Origin: Episyrphus balteatus
Lineage: Eukaryota; Arthropoda; Insecta; Diptera; Syrphidae
NCBI RefSeq assembly: GCF_945859705.1
Contig: NC_079135.1
Location: 27,515,679 to 27,579,678, forward strand
Direction of reading: 5' to 3'
Length of the DNA stretch: 64,000 nucleotides
Shown piece by piece: positions 1 to 10,161 of the stretch. The notes under the pieces are model-generated. The model had not been told where the DNA came from. It was given only the letters and a program-made list of their open reading frames with translations, and made no database searches. The stretch's first letter is position 1; the number at the start of each line of letters is the position of its first letter. A program made the translations under genes and the position numbers.

Positions 1-63
1 AAGAAGCAACGGTGGAGGAAAAAAAACATCATTCATTCCTCAATATTTACTATAGATAAGAAG

Positions 64-143
64 AGGGGCGTTCACGATCTATTGTAAAAAAATAAAATTT
101 TACATTTTTACTAGGCCTGTTGCACCAGGTCGTGAATACCCCT
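64..143. mobile_element. 80-bp inverted-repeat mini-element
   Basis: The ends are imperfect inverted repeats: AGGGGCGTTCACGA at the left and the complement of AGGGGTATTCACGA at the right. The interior is AT-rich and has no coding potential. The size and structure fit a very short MITE relic. No convincing target duplication is visible, so the superfamily is unknown. Confidence 0.4.
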
Positions 144-270
144 ATTATTAGTTAATTTGTGTAATGACAATCATTTTAAAACAATAAATTAACTCACTTT
201 TTTGAATAAAATTATAATTATTTTAACATTTAAAAATTAAATAAATACCTAAATAGTTTAAAAAAAACAA
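144..270 (+). repeat. 127-bp direct repeat, left copy
   Basis: This AT-rich segment starts ATTATTAGTTAATTTG and recurs almost unchanged at 724-848. The two copies differ by a few substitutions and small indels near their ends. Between them lies an inverted-repeat element. The repeat is too long to be a target-site duplication, so a local tandem duplication or a larger composite repeat unit is more likely. Confidence 0.8.
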
Positions 271-724
271 TGGGCACGTTCAGGAAATATTAGGGACTAG
301 ATATTTAGGCAACGTCATTTTCTGAACGGAAATTTGGGTAAATTGACTAAATAAGTTTGGATGTGATGCTGTTGTCAAATTTCGAAATTTATCTAAGAAT
401 TTTTCCGGTCGCATGGGTAAGACACCAAATTTCACTTAACTGTATTGAATAAATAAAATTAATTATAACCGATAATGAACTTTTTAGTTGTTTTTCACAC
501 AAATAAATTTAATTTTGCTAAATTTATTCTTTAATTAAAAACAATCTGCTGTCATGTTGACAAAAAAAACTTTCCTAAATTTTTAGGGAAAAGTTTCTTG
601 CCTAACTTTCCAGTCAGCTTTCCAATAAAATTACCTAAATTGGAAGGATTTTTTTGACAGCTGACCAATCAGAGACCGAGAAATTACCTAAATATTTAGT
701 CCCTAACGTTTCTGAACCTGCCCA
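271..724. mobile_element. Inverted-repeat element between direct repeats
   Basis: The left end TGGGCACGTTCAGGAAATAT is matched in inverse orientation by the right end, which read on the minus strand starts TGGGCAGGTTCAGAAACG. A further inverted block, TTAGGGACTA with ATATTTAGG, lies just inside each end. About 454 bp with no transposase frame, so it reads as a non-autonomous DNA element. Its class is not determined. Confidence 0.6.
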
Positions 725-848
725 TTATTAGTTAATTTGTGTAATGACAATAATTTTAAAACAATAAATTAACTCACTTTTTTTAATAAAATTATAATTA
801 TTTTAACAATTAAAAATTAAATAAATAAATAGTTTTTAAAAAAACCTG
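724..848 (+). repeat. 127-bp direct repeat, right copy
   Basis: Second copy of the 144-270 repeat, in the same orientation and starting exactly where the inverted-repeat element ends. The sequence after it, CTGTTAAATAAAA, is not shared with the left copy. Confidence 0.8.
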
Positions 849-989
849 TTAAATAAAATAAAGAAAATTTGCATTTCTGATGAAGTTGATAGTCTATTTT
901 TAATTTTGAGAGACGAGAGAACAGAACAGCTTTCTGTTCATGTTGCTCTTGTTGTTGTTATTCAATATATGTAATGTTTCGAGGGTATA

Positions 990-1690
990 GCGTTTAAATA
1001 CATGTTTCTTTGTTTGTAAAATTTTGACGTCTTCCAAATCTGGAGAATGTCTTTCCGGAACTATTTGATTTTATATCCGACTTATGGTTTGCGATTTGTT
1101 GCCGAAGAAGTTGTTTTGTGGTTCAAATGTAGCACAAGTTACAGGGTTCGTTTTCTTTTCCTTTGCAGTTTATTTTATAAATAACATGTGTTTGTTTATC
1201 TTTATCTGGTTTTGTTTTTAATTTTGAGAAGTGATGGCTTAGAGTTTTGTCTAACTTAAAAGCCAAGGAAACTGTGGTAATATTTTTACATATAGAATCT
1301 TTGAAGTTCTCACTTAGATTCTCGACATAAACTATACTTTTAAAGTAACGAGGATTTGGATTTTCATGATTGATATTGACAGTTGGGGTTTTGTTTTTGG
1401 TTTTGTTTAAGGTTTCAACGAATTATGGTTGATGGAAAACCATTGTCACTAAGTATTTTTGTGACCTTTTTCTCATTAGCAGGGTGAAATAGCTTGTCGC
1501 TGATAGTAAAGACTTTGTTAATGAGATTTGATGCCGTATTTATTATAATATGTTTCGGTTGATTTGAACGGAAGTTAATTAATCTGCCCGAGGCTGTGTT
1601 TTTTTGATACCAAACAAACAGTAGATGGTCGTTTTCACGGAGAATTTTTACATCCAGTAATTTTTGTTTGAAGAAGGCAAAGGATGTGTT
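990..1690 (-). pseudogene. Penelope-like element: RT C-terminus and GIY-YIG nuclease, broken
   Basis: Read on the minus strand, about 85 codons are open through motifs typical of the end of Penelope-like reverse transcriptase: WYQKNTASGRLINF, then INKVFTISDKLFHPANEKK and KILSDNGFPSTIIR. The frame then shifts near 1415-1420. It continues as a GIY-YIG-type endonuclease: YVENLSENFKDSICK, FKLDKTLSHHFSKLK, VIYKINC, then CNLCYI, and ANHKSDIK. The glycine expected directly after YI is replaced by a TGA stop at 1123-1125. In intact elements these two domains copy and integrate the element. Here the frameshift plus the stop make it a pseudogene. The family match is by motif recognition only. Confidence 0.8.
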
Positions 1691-1734
1691 TTATTTTAAA
1701 GACATTTTTTCAAAGTTTTTTTTTTTTTTATTTC

Positions 1735-2010
1735 TTATAAAATTAAATTCAAAATATTCGTTGTATGAACTTTTACATGAAGAACAACTTTTACTATAAG
1801 TCCTGTGTGAACCCCAGTGGAGCATTTTACTTTATTTAATAGGTTTAGCTTCGAAATGCCATTACTAAAACTTTTTTGACGTTGAAAAGCTCTCATACAC
1901 GCGTTTGTTTTCACGGACCTCGGCCCTGACTTTGAAAATAAAATAAATTCGACCATATGAGGGATAAAGGTATATTTTTTGTCAACATGATGATGATGAT
2001 GAATAAGCAT
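1735..2010 (-). pseudogene. Second Penelope-like GIY-YIG fragment (likely)
   Basis: A 91-codon open frame whose middle, MRAFQRQKSFSNGISKLN followed by VKCSTGVHTGL, resembles the linker and start of a Penelope-like GIY-YIG domain (compare FSKLK and VIYKINC in the neighbour at 990-1690). It lies upstream of that neighbour in the same orientation. The order is therefore nuclease end of one copy, then RT end of the next, which is the head-to-tail arrangement known for Penelope-like elements. The first residues come from a short ATG repeat and are probably not original. The resemblance is weaker than for the neighbour. Confidence 0.45.
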
Positions 2011-2557
2011 TTTTCTTTAATAACATGCCCTTAACTTGCATTATCAGAATCATAAACTTATAATCTTATTCATAAACAATCTAATTTAAGTGTAATCTTA
2101 TCATTTTAAAATTTTATTTAGTAGGTGATAAACGCTAAGTATTTTTTTTAAATAAGTTTGAATGTTAAGGTAAATATACTTTCGTTTTGTAGATTTATTT
2201 ATAAGATTGAAAATATCAAATATAAGCGGCTATATAAAATTCCAATCTAATAAATACCGAAGCCTTAATTAACTGACCACAATTTTAATTTTTTTTTTTA
2301 AAGAACTATACCTGCAGTCATTTTGTATCGTTGCCTACATAAAACGCAGCCTAAAACGCGAATTGTAATAGATCATTTATAATTTATTTAATTTGATTGA
2401 CACTTTAATTTCGTTTAAATTTGTATTTGATGTTTCTTGGGGGAAATTCTATACCGTACAATGACGTAGTTAGCTTTTTAGAAATCACCGAAGATACATA
2501 TAATAGAAAAAAAACATTAAAATGAAAAACATATATAGTAGAGTAACTAAAGCAAAT
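2011..2557. other. Gene-free AT-rich stretch
   Basis: No open frame with coding character, no RNA gene and no paired repeat was seen here. It separates the Penelope-like fragments from the foldback element. Confidence 0.6.
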
Positions 2558-3727
2558 TATTAGGGAACCCGGCCGAACAGCTCTGATTTTGACGATTTTT
2601 TTTTCAAACGTAGGTAATTAAAAATACTTTAAAGTCTATAGATTAAAAATTGCCGGTGTTGCCGTATTGTTTTTTAAAATTAAAATTAATTTTTTTTTAA
2701 CAAAACCAATTTTTTTGCTCAAATTTCATAAAGCAAATGATAGCAAAAGATTCTCTAGGTAATTTAAGGAAAATATATAAAAGGCAGTAAGGGACAATCT
2801 TCCATCGTTTAAGCGATAAATGCAATTTTCTAACATTCTGACCTCAAACACAAAAAAAATATTTTGAAAACAACGGCAACACCTACAATATTTTAAAATA
2901 CATTTTAAAAAAGCCAGAAGCTCATTCTTATCTCTTAAATTTAAATCCACTAAATTTAATCAAGACTTTTTGAAAAAATGGTCCTCAAACTCAGAATTAA
3001 AAAAAAAAATGTTATTAGAAAAATTTAAAATGACTTTTTTCCAAACTTTTTCTAATAAAATATAAATTTATTTAAAAAAAATGTTTGGTCATAAATATTA
3101 TCAGTTGAATTTCGAAGCAAAAAAGGTAAAATATATGACACTTTTGAAAAAAAAAAATGAAAAATTACTTCAATTTCAATGGTTTTTTTTTATTAAAACT
3201 GAATGTTTGCATTGAAAAAATTTGTTCAATAATTTTTTTTTTTTTTAAAAATCTGAGTTCAATTACCATTCTTTCAAAAGCCGTTCATTCAATTAACTTA
3301 ATTTTAATTTTACATATATGACTATATGGCTTGGTGTGAAAAGGCTATTAGCTTCTGGCTTTTAAAAAATGTATATTTGAATATTGTAGGTGTTGCCGTT
3401 GTGTTCAAATATTTTTTTTTGTGTTTGAAGTCAATTAATAAGAAAATTGCATCTATCGCTTGAACTATGGAAGATTGTCCCTCACTCCCATATATTTTTT
3501 TTCCTTGAATTTCCTAGACAATCTTTTGGCATCAATTAATTTATGAAATTTAAGAAACATTTTTGAAAAAAATTTGTTTTTGTTCACAAAAATCTTCAAT
3601 TAAATTTAAAAAATCAAAACGGCAGCACCGGCAATTTTTAATCTATAGACTTTAAAGTATTTTTAATTACCAACGTTTGAAAAAAAAGATCATCAAAATC
3701 TAAGCTGTTCGGCTGGGTTCCCTAATA
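2558..3727. mobile_element. 1.17-kb foldback (near-complete palindrome)
   Basis: The left end TATTAGGGAACCC is matched by GGGTTCCCTAATA at the right. Inverted similarity continues inward almost to the centre near 3.1 kb: the left arm has GCCGAACAGCTC, CTTTAAAGTCTATAGATTAA, GGGACAATCTTCCAT and GCCAGAAGCT, each repeated in reverse complement on the right. The arms have diverged by many small changes, so it is not recent. Nothing inside is coding. This is a foldback-type non-autonomous DNA element. A transcript through it could form a long imperfect hairpin. Confidence 0.8.
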
Positions 3728-4019
3728 TTGCCAATTTTTGAGCTTTAGTTACAACACTAATAGTTACCTAATTATGTTAAGTTCTAAAAATAAAAATAAA
3801 TAAATTCACGTTTACATCAGCTGTGTTTTTTAGGCATTGTTATCCGTATCCGCAGTTGGCGTTTACACATGGAGAAAAAAGGGCACCTCAAAAGCCTAGT
3901 ATGCAGCTGAAGCGAACAATAGCAGATTTTTGAAGTTATGACTTAACACAAAAGTATTAAAACATGCATTAGTGAAATGTTTTTTTCTATCACCCATTAA
4001 ACTATTGATCCCCTTGCCT

Positions 4020-4040
4020 CAGAACCTGCCTACGCCACTG
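4020..4040 (-). mobile_element. Isolated hAT-like terminus (possible)
   Basis: On the minus strand this reads CAGTGGCGTAGGCAGGTTCT. Its first ten bases equal the ends of the clear hAT element at 62028-63160. No matching opposite end was found nearby, so this is at best one surviving end. Confidence 0.3.
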
Positions 4041-4439
4041 AGTGCACACATATTTTATTAAATCTTTGTAAATAAAGTAACATGGCACATTGACCATCCA
4101 CCTTGAAAAAATTAAAACAAAAATAAACACACAACAAAACTACCGGAACCACTTTCACTAGGCAAAGGTTGTTTTTATCTATAAATATCCATTAAATGCC
4201 CACTAAGAAGCTCTCTTTTTGTTTTTCTATATTTTGTTTTGCTTTCAAATAATAACATACCTACCTACTCTCTTCACAGTCGAACACGCATGCGACAATG
4301 GCTTCATCTGGTTCAAATACTGATTGTATTTTCCCTAGTCCCTTTGTTGTACTTTCCCAGTAGTTTGTGATGTAATTTGCAGCTCCTCTTGCTCTCTGAG
4401 ATTCGCACCCCAGGCTCGTTTATTTCTCATCTAGAATCT

Positions 4440-4446
4440 AGATAAG
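4440..4446 (+). promoter_or_regulatory. GATA-factor site upstream of cytidine deaminase
   Basis: AGATAAG matches the WGATAAG consensus. It lies about 44-50 bp upstream of the inferred start site at 4490. GATA factors drive gut and fat-body genes in insects, so such expression is a reasonable but untested inference. Confidence 0.4.
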
Positions 4447-4459
4447 GGGACGTTCTCCC

Positions 4460-4494
4460 TATTAAATGAGAGATCGACTACATTAGTTCAGTAG
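4460..4494 (+). promoter_or_regulatory. Core promoter: TATA-like box and initiator
   Basis: A TATTAAA box (4460-4466) stands 30 bp before the A of TCAGTAG (4488-4494), an insect initiator of the TCAGT type. That is the canonical spacing, so transcription is predicted to start at 4490. This gives a 5' untranslated leader of about 138 bases before the ATG at 4628. Confidence 0.55.
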
Positions 4495-4627
4495 TCACTA
4501 ACAACAGCATGTTAGATTTTGTGAAACTACCTCACTACGCTCATTTTGATTGAGAACGTCGCGGCGTGATATTGTATTCTTCAATTCAAATACTGCATTA
4601 TTGCTCTTTCTTGTTTAAAGAAACACA

Positions 4628-5162
4628 ATGAATAACAAAAAATTCATAGACTGTACAAAGCAATTTAGTGAATTAGGTATGCAAAAAAAAAAAAATAAAA
4701 ATTTAAAATAAGTGAATTATAATTATTTATTTATTTGTAAATTAAAATTGCATTGCAGATTCAGCTGTTTGTGAATTAATTCTGACCGCTATCTCTGCTA
4801 GGAAATTTGCTTACGTGCCGTATAGTAATTTCCCTGTTGGTGCTGCGTTGCGCACAAAATGTGGAAAAGTCTTTAGTGGTTGCAATGTGGAAAATGCCGC
4901 TTTTACCCCTGGCGCTTGCGCCGAGAGAACTGCCATTTGTAAGGCAATAAGTGAAGGTTACAAAGAATTCGAATCATGTGCAGTGGTTGCATATCAGAAA
5001 GATACTCTGACACCACCGTGTGGTGTTTGCCGGCAATTTTTAATTGAATTCGCCGTCGAAGATTTTCCAGTTTATGTTGCGAGAGCGGAGGATCCTCCAA
5101 GTGATGTGTTGTGTACTTCTGTTTACAATTTGCTTCCTAATGGATTTAGATGTTATAAATGA
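4628..5162 (+). CDS. Cytidine deaminase, two exons
   Basis: Zinc-dependent cytidine deaminase of pyrimidine salvage, converting cytidine and deoxycytidine to uridine and deoxyuridine. Exon 1 is 4628-4676 (16 codons plus one base). An 82-bp phase-1 intron (GT at 4677, TTGCAG ending at 4758) follows. Exon 2 is 4759-5162, giving 150 residues, a usual length for the family. Residues 35-46 carry YVPYSNFPVGAA, and NVENA (59-63) is the substrate-binding segment. PGACAERTA supplies zinc ligand Cys70 and proton-shuttle Glu72. PPCGVCRQF supplies zinc ligands Cys104 and Cys107. All key residues are present and the frame is intact. The ATG has a favourable CACA context. Drosophila has a small cluster of paralogues, but only one copy is in this window. 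No signal peptide is visible, so it is probably cytosolic. Confidence 0.95.
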
Positions 5163-5248
5163 TTAAAAAAAATGTTTTGAATGTCTTAAATTAAATTAAT
5201 ATCTGCTTTAATATTTAAATAATTATTTTGTAGTTATTATAATTTTTA

Positions 5249-5254
5249 AATAAA
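5249..5254 (+). terminator. Polyadenylation signal of cytidine deaminase
   Basis: AATAAA lies 87 bases after the stop codon, in AT-rich 3' untranslated sequence. It is the first canonical signal downstream of the gene. Confidence 0.6.
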
Positions 5255-5319
5255 ATATTACTACGTTAAATTAAATAAATAATAATATAAAAATAAAAAT
5301 TAAAATGGGATTTAAAAGA

Positions 5320-5889
5320 CGAATTAAGAGCCGTGTTTTATTGGTAACTCAGTACTTAGCTCAGTAAAATTTTTGGTTTTTAAAAAAAGTTAAAGGTTTA
5401 GGTTTTTGAAAGCAACAAGCAGCGATTAATCGCTCAATAACAGTTGCACCTGGTTCATTTGCCAAATGCGACAAGTAGTTTAGAAGATACGATAGAAATT
5501 AAAATTTGTTCTAGGTAACGTTTGTTATGGGTTAAAAAAACGAACATCATTGAATAAACAATAAAGAGCTTTTAAAGAATTTTTTTCAATAATTCAAACA
5601 TAAGGTTTTTAGAGTGAAAAGAGAGAAGTGATAATGGGTGGTTGCATTTGCGTCCCATTAGGGCAATTGAGAGATTCGTAATCAAAATGAAGATAACAAT
5701 CGAGATAACAATCAGACATGACAGTCTGTCTGTTTCGAGCTGAGCTACAGCAGTTAAGTGGTTTTCGTGATTACATGTCTAAGTTATATGAACAACATAG
5801 AAAACTTTTTTTTCGTAAATGGCTATGATGATTTTGATTTTTAAGAAGATCTATATATTTACTTTGGCAAATAAGGTCATGTTTTTTTA
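5320..5889. other. Gene-free stretch after cytidine deaminase
   Basis: AT-rich sequence with no credible open frame. It has only short GTCTGTCTGT microsatellite character near 5725. Confidence 0.5.
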
Positions 5890-6262
5890 AATACGAATTA
5901 ACGAAACATGTCATAGTAAATGACAGAACCGATTTCAACGAACATTTTTATAATTTTTAAAAATTTTTTATACAAAAAACCTACAGCTCTGACGATTTCG
6001 ATTACAAAAATTTAAATCTTTGTTTAAAAAAAATAAAATGCACAATTTTATTCTTAAAAATGATTACAAATTTCAGTCGTTAGAGCCGTTTTTGAAAAAA
6101 TTGCAATATCTAGGAAACTTCATGTACGAGATATGCTTTAAAAAGGAGATATTATAAAAATAAGAAAAACACGCTAAAACTATCTTTAACAAGTTTCAAG
6201 CAAATTCATCCATCTGTTTTGACACCCAGCGGAGTTAGTTTGTAAAAATTAAGACTTACATT
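5890..6262 (-). mobile_element. Partial copy of GTCT/AACGGCTCTAACG repeat family
   Basis: Read on the minus strand it carries ACAGATGGATGAATTTG, GAAACTTG and AAAACGGCTCTAACGA in the same order as the fuller copies at 7185-7757, 22008-22800 and 31510-32657. Both ends are missing or too diverged to fix. It has no coding capacity. Confidence 0.5.
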
Positions 6263-7184
6263 GTGTTGAAAACCAAGAATAAGCTTTCTGCATCATTTGT
6301 GTTAACTTTCCAGTTCGAACAAATGTACAAAAATGCGTTTGAAAATTTTCACTTTTGTACCTTTCCCTTTTTAAGCTAATGACAGGTACAGGTTAAATAG
6401 TACAAAAAATCAATAAATAAAAATTATTACCCTCATGAAACTTGGCAAAAAGTTTGCGTTTAGAATAAAAGAACCTAGGATCAAAAGAGTCTATAAAAAA
6501 ATTGGGTGGGAGGGTGTTTTTTGGAAAAGAGGGAGGGGTAGAAGGTCAACAAAACAATGAAAATTGTTTGTGGAATATAATCATATGGTTATTTTTTGAT
6601 GCTGAATTTAATGAAATAAATATAAAGCCAACACGATTGCTCTAAGAAAAAATATTACCCATTAAACGCAAGGCTTGTTTTTTTACTTCAACAGGTAAAA
6701 TATAACCGAAACATGATACACTAATGAAATTCGGTATGTAGTTCAGTCAATGGGAAAAATTTGAAAAAAGTTGTGAAGCCAACTAAGTTTGGATGCAGCT
6801 TTTTAAGAAATTATGAAATTCAGACCCCCGAGTACTACGGCAAAAATGGTTCCAATAATATTTCATTGTAATTGTAATTTAGACTCACTTCTAAATCATT
6901 TTTCCATGGAAAAGAGCTTATAACCTGGGTAATAACTTTAGATCCACAGGCGTATTTTGCTATGTAAAAATTCACCAATTACTATTCTGCTATTCATCGG
7001 GGTAAATCAAAACTCACGTCACGTCGGTAATATCGGTAATGTTGTTCGGTATTCCACTATTTACGTGAATGAACTTGCTCCATACATTTGCAATCCGCAT
7101 AAACATGCTGCGGATGTGTACATTTTAGTTGTTAAAATAATTTCATCATTTAAATTAAGCAAAATGCAATTTCTCATAATTCTT
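6263..7184. other. Gene-free AT-rich stretch
   Basis: No supported gene. A block at 6425-6540 (TTGGCAAAAAGTTTGCG and a G-rich GGGTGGGAGGGTG tract) resembles 8065-8160 in layout and may be a diverged dispersed repeat. Confidence 0.4.
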
Positions 7185-7757
7185 ACGTATATTTACTTGC
7201 TGTATATATAGGGCAAGTATTGGTTTCGTGTCGAAAAAAAAAATTGAGGTTTTAATCAAAACCAACATTACGATGATGGAGAATTCCGAAAAAGTGGGTC
7301 CCGCAATTCCGTCCGTGCGTCTGTGCGTCCATCTGTACACATTTCCACAGCCTAAACGGGTGGATGGATTTTCTTTAAATTTAGTACAGATGGAATTATG
7401 GAATTCTGAAAGTTGTTTTTTTTTTATATATATCTCGTTTAGAACGTATACCTCCCATACGAAAAAATACGATTTACGAATTTCTCGAAAACCGCTCTAA
7501 CGATTTTGATTAAACTTTGTATACATAATATTTAAAGCAGTGGCAATAAAACTGCATTTTTATTTTTTCTCAAAAAAGTCAAATAACAAAAAAATTTTTT
7601 TTTCATTTAACAAAATTTTGCCCTAAATGTCAGCTCTTCCCCAATATCAATTTTTTTTAAATTTAGATCCAGCTTTTTAAATCTATAAGTAGACTAACAT
7701 AAAAGTGCTTTGAACTGCAAGAGCAAGTACGTGCGACCTCAGTCGTGCATTTTATTT
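7185..7757 (+). mobile_element. GTCT-microsatellite repeat family, copy 2
   Basis: In order it has TTTACTTGCTGTATATATAG and GGCAAGTATTGG, then a short GTCCGTGCGTCTGTGCGTCC stretch, CAGCCTAAACGGGTGGATGG, AACCGCTCTAACGATTTTG and the 3' end GTGCGACC-CAGTCGTGCATTTTATTT. The layout (5' module, GTCY proto-microsatellite, conserved core, short 3' hairpin CGAC/GTCG) resembles the mini-me/DINE-1 non-autonomous Helitron-related elements of flies. That assignment is inference. Confidence 0.6.
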
Positions 7758-8497
7758 AGTATATGTTATGGTCTGTTTTTATTTGTTTATACCAAAAAAA
7801 AACATTTTTTTTTATGGCAAAAAAAAATGTAATTTTCTTTCAATTTACTTCGTTGCCATTTTATTTTTTAATTTGACGTTCACGCGTGGATGTCAAATAG
7901 AAGTATGATAATGCAGTTCACCCTATGGGTAGAAGAATGGCAAGGTAGAGCGAAAGTGAATCGGATCTGAGAATAGGGCTGTCTGTCTAAGTAAGAATCG
8001 CTTTTAAATTATATGACTATGAATGTGGCTCATCACTTTTTTTTTGAGTGAAACAAAAATTGATGGGCCACCCTAATAAAATTTGGTAAAAACGTTGCTT
8101 TTGTGATACAAAGCATACATAAAATTTGGGTGAAAGGGTATTTTTTCGAAGATACAGTAAAATCTGTAATTGGCCCCAAAAACCCAAATGATTCATGAAT
8201 AACGTTCAAGGAATTTAAAAAAAAAATATTCAATTTGTCATCCAAGCAAAAAATAGAATGAATCATTTCGAATGTTAATTTTAAAATTCACGAAATCCAA
8301 TATTCTATTTTTCTAAAATTCTGTAAATCCATAATTTTGAATTTCAGAATTCTGTGTTCCAAAATTTTTAAACATAGAATAACGACCCGTTCTCAATAAA
8401 TGTATCTGCTCGTTTCTGTGTAAAATTCGGGTTTTCCCCCGTTACGGTAATACCCCAATACTAATTTGGTTAAAAAAAAAGAAAATTACAAAAATAA

Positions 8498-8669
8498 AGG
8501 CTTGGCCACACCGGAGGGTATGCGGTAGAGGTACGGGTAGCGGTTACGATATTTGTATGAAAAAAATTCCACATCTGAACGTTTATTTGTCAGTTTGGAA
8601 TTTTTTTCATACAAGTACCGTTACCTCTACCCGTACCGCTACCGCATACCCTCCGGTGTGGCCAAGCCT
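8498..8669. mobile_element. 172-bp MITE, PIF/Harbinger type
   Basis: The ends start AGGCTTGGCCACACCGGAGG in both orientations, and inverted similarity runs about 80 bp inward, leaving a loop of under 30 bp. The element is flanked by TAA at 8495-8497 and 8670-8672. A 3-bp TWA target duplication is typical of PIF/Harbinger. The arms are nearly identical, so it is fairly young. Confidence 0.8.
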
Positions 8670-8822
8670 TAAAGTGGAAAAAAACAAATCATAAAAATGT
8701 ACACTTATGAACGCTGCTCATTATCTCAACTTTTCCTAAAAGTATACTACAATTTTGTATCTCACCAATGTGTACCTTTGAATGCTTTCATTTTAAATGT
8801 CAAATTTCATGTGTCATCGCTA

Positions 8823-8832
8823 ATCAGCTGAT
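8823..8832. promoter_or_regulatory. Palindromic E-box core promoter motif
   Basis: ATCAGCTGAT matches the CAGCTG-containing E-box motif enriched in Drosophila core promoters. It lies about 155 bp upstream of the small open frame at 8987, so it is a plausible promoter element for that gene. Identical motifs also occur elsewhere in the window, for example at 51463. Confidence 0.35.
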
Positions 8833-8986
8833 CTTGAAGTTTGTATTTATTTGCAAAAGTACATAAAAAAGTAAATTCCACTTAAAATCCAACAAATTCT
8901 ATCTACACAAAGAAACTAAATAAATAATTTGTGTAAAAAAAAAAATACAAACAAAATAATTAAATTATTATTAATTTAATTATACT

Positions 8987-9154
8987 ATGGACAATTGTTG
9001 TGGCGGCGAACAAAGAGATCATTCAATTAAAGAAATGTTAAGGTCACTTATTGACTCGAAAGTTATAAATGTTCAATTGCTAACAATTGCTATTGGTGTA
9101 TTATTTATTGTTGTTATGTTTAAGAATAAATATAAAATCATTGCTGGAAGATGA
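8987..9154 (+). CDS. Possible 55-residue single-pass membrane micropeptide
   Basis: An ATG-initiated frame of 55 codons ending in TGA. Residues 1-28 are hydrophilic and start MDNCCGGEQRD, with a Cys-Cys-Gly-Gly motif that could be lipidated or bind metal. Residues 29-45 (VQLLTIAIGVLFIVVMF) form a clear transmembrane helix. The tail KNKYKIIAGR is basic, which suggests a tail on the cytosolic or matrix side. Base composition is richer in GC than the surroundings and codons look ordinary. I do not recognise the family. No canonical AATAAA follows closely. It could also be the last exon of a longer gene, or chance. Confidence 0.5.
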   Translation: MDNCCGGEQRDHSIKEMLRSLIDSKVINVQLLTIAIGVLFIVVMFKNKYKIIAGR

Positions 9155-9534
9155 GAAAACTAAAAAAAAAACTAATTTGTTTTATTTTTTGTTGTTAATT
9201 TCTTTTTGTATTGATTTTTTGTCGAATGCCAATCCAATGACAAAGGAAGGAACAAAAAGATGAGAATTCTTTCTAATTTGTTCTGGATCGCAGACAAATT
9301 TTTAATTGGTGAAGTAATTTTACTTCGCAAAAGGTGTCTTCGAGGTCAACAGCTTTAAATCAATCGTAATATCTATTGGGGCTTTGAAAAAGTTTTTTTT
9401 TTATATCGAGTAGGTACAAGCGTACAAGTTTATGACAAAGCAAAGTAAGTATGTATTCGCTTTGTATTTGTATGAATTCATTTAGAAAAAGAAAAAAATT
9501 CAGTGGATTAGCGCGGGTGTATTGGATTTCACAA

Positions 9535-9605
9535 GCATCGGTGGTTCAGTGGTAGAATGCTCGCCTGCCACGCGGGCGGCCCGGGTTCGATTCCCGGCCG
9601 ATGCA
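9535..9605 (+). tRNA. tRNA-Gly (GCC)
   Basis: A 71-base cloverleaf: acceptor GCATCGG pairs with CCGATGC, the discriminator is A, and anticodon GCC sits at 9567-9569 in loop CTGCCAC. The T arm contains GGGTTCGATTCCC, which is also the B box of the internal Pol III promoter, and the A box is TGGTTCAGTGG. A T-run from about 9613 serves as terminator. The gene is identical to the copy at 19158 and shares the 5' flank TTTCACAA. Confidence 0.97.
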
Positions 9606-9818
9606 TTCTATTTTATTTTTTTTTTTTAATTTCATTTAACTTGGATGCTCTTGGTCTTGACAATTGCCAAGACGAGGCTTAGAGATGATGGATCAATTGG
9701 ACGAGATGGTGTTCAAAAACCCCTTTTTGCAAAAAAATGAAATCTATGATGCATTTATGATGTTCATACATATATGGGCGACCCAGAGGTGCGTTCTTTT
9801 TCTAACAATAGTTAACTA

Positions 9819-10161
9819 CAGTGGAATCTCGCTAACTTGAACACATACAAAACCAGGCCTGTTCAAGTTATTGGATTGTTCAAGTTACTGGAACATATAA
9901 AAAGTCTTGGTTTTTGTATGAATTCAATTTGTTATTATAAATTAAGGTAAATGACTCAAAACACGATTACGAACGTAGTAATCTACATTGAGGAAATTCA
10001 AACATCTGTTGAAATACAATTTATTTGTTCAAGTAACAGAGCTTCAAATATTGTAATTATTCAACTTATAGAGTCAGCAATAAAAAAGTTCAAGAAAATA
10101 GGATGTTCAAGTTATTGGATTGTTTAAGTTATCGTATGTTCATGTTAGCGAGAGTCCACTG
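9819..10161. mobile_element. 343-bp pogo/Tigger-like MITE, nested
   Basis: The ends are CAGTGGAATCTCGCTAACTT and the inverse of CAGTGGACTCTCGCTAACAT, flanked by TA at 9817-9818 and 10162-10163. TA duplication with CAGT termini fits the pogo branch of Tc1/mariner. The motif TTCAAGTTA recurs several times inside and may be a transposase-binding repeat. A second copy is at about 42080-42574. Confidence 0.75.

Noticed and set aside
4295..4357. Short ATG frame MASSGSNTDCIFPSPF after a possible acceptor TTCACAG
   Set aside because: Only about 20 codons, no partner exon, and no similarity recognised.
4903..5100. Minus-strand frame opposite cytidine deaminase
   Set aside because: Shadow of the real exon on the plus strand.
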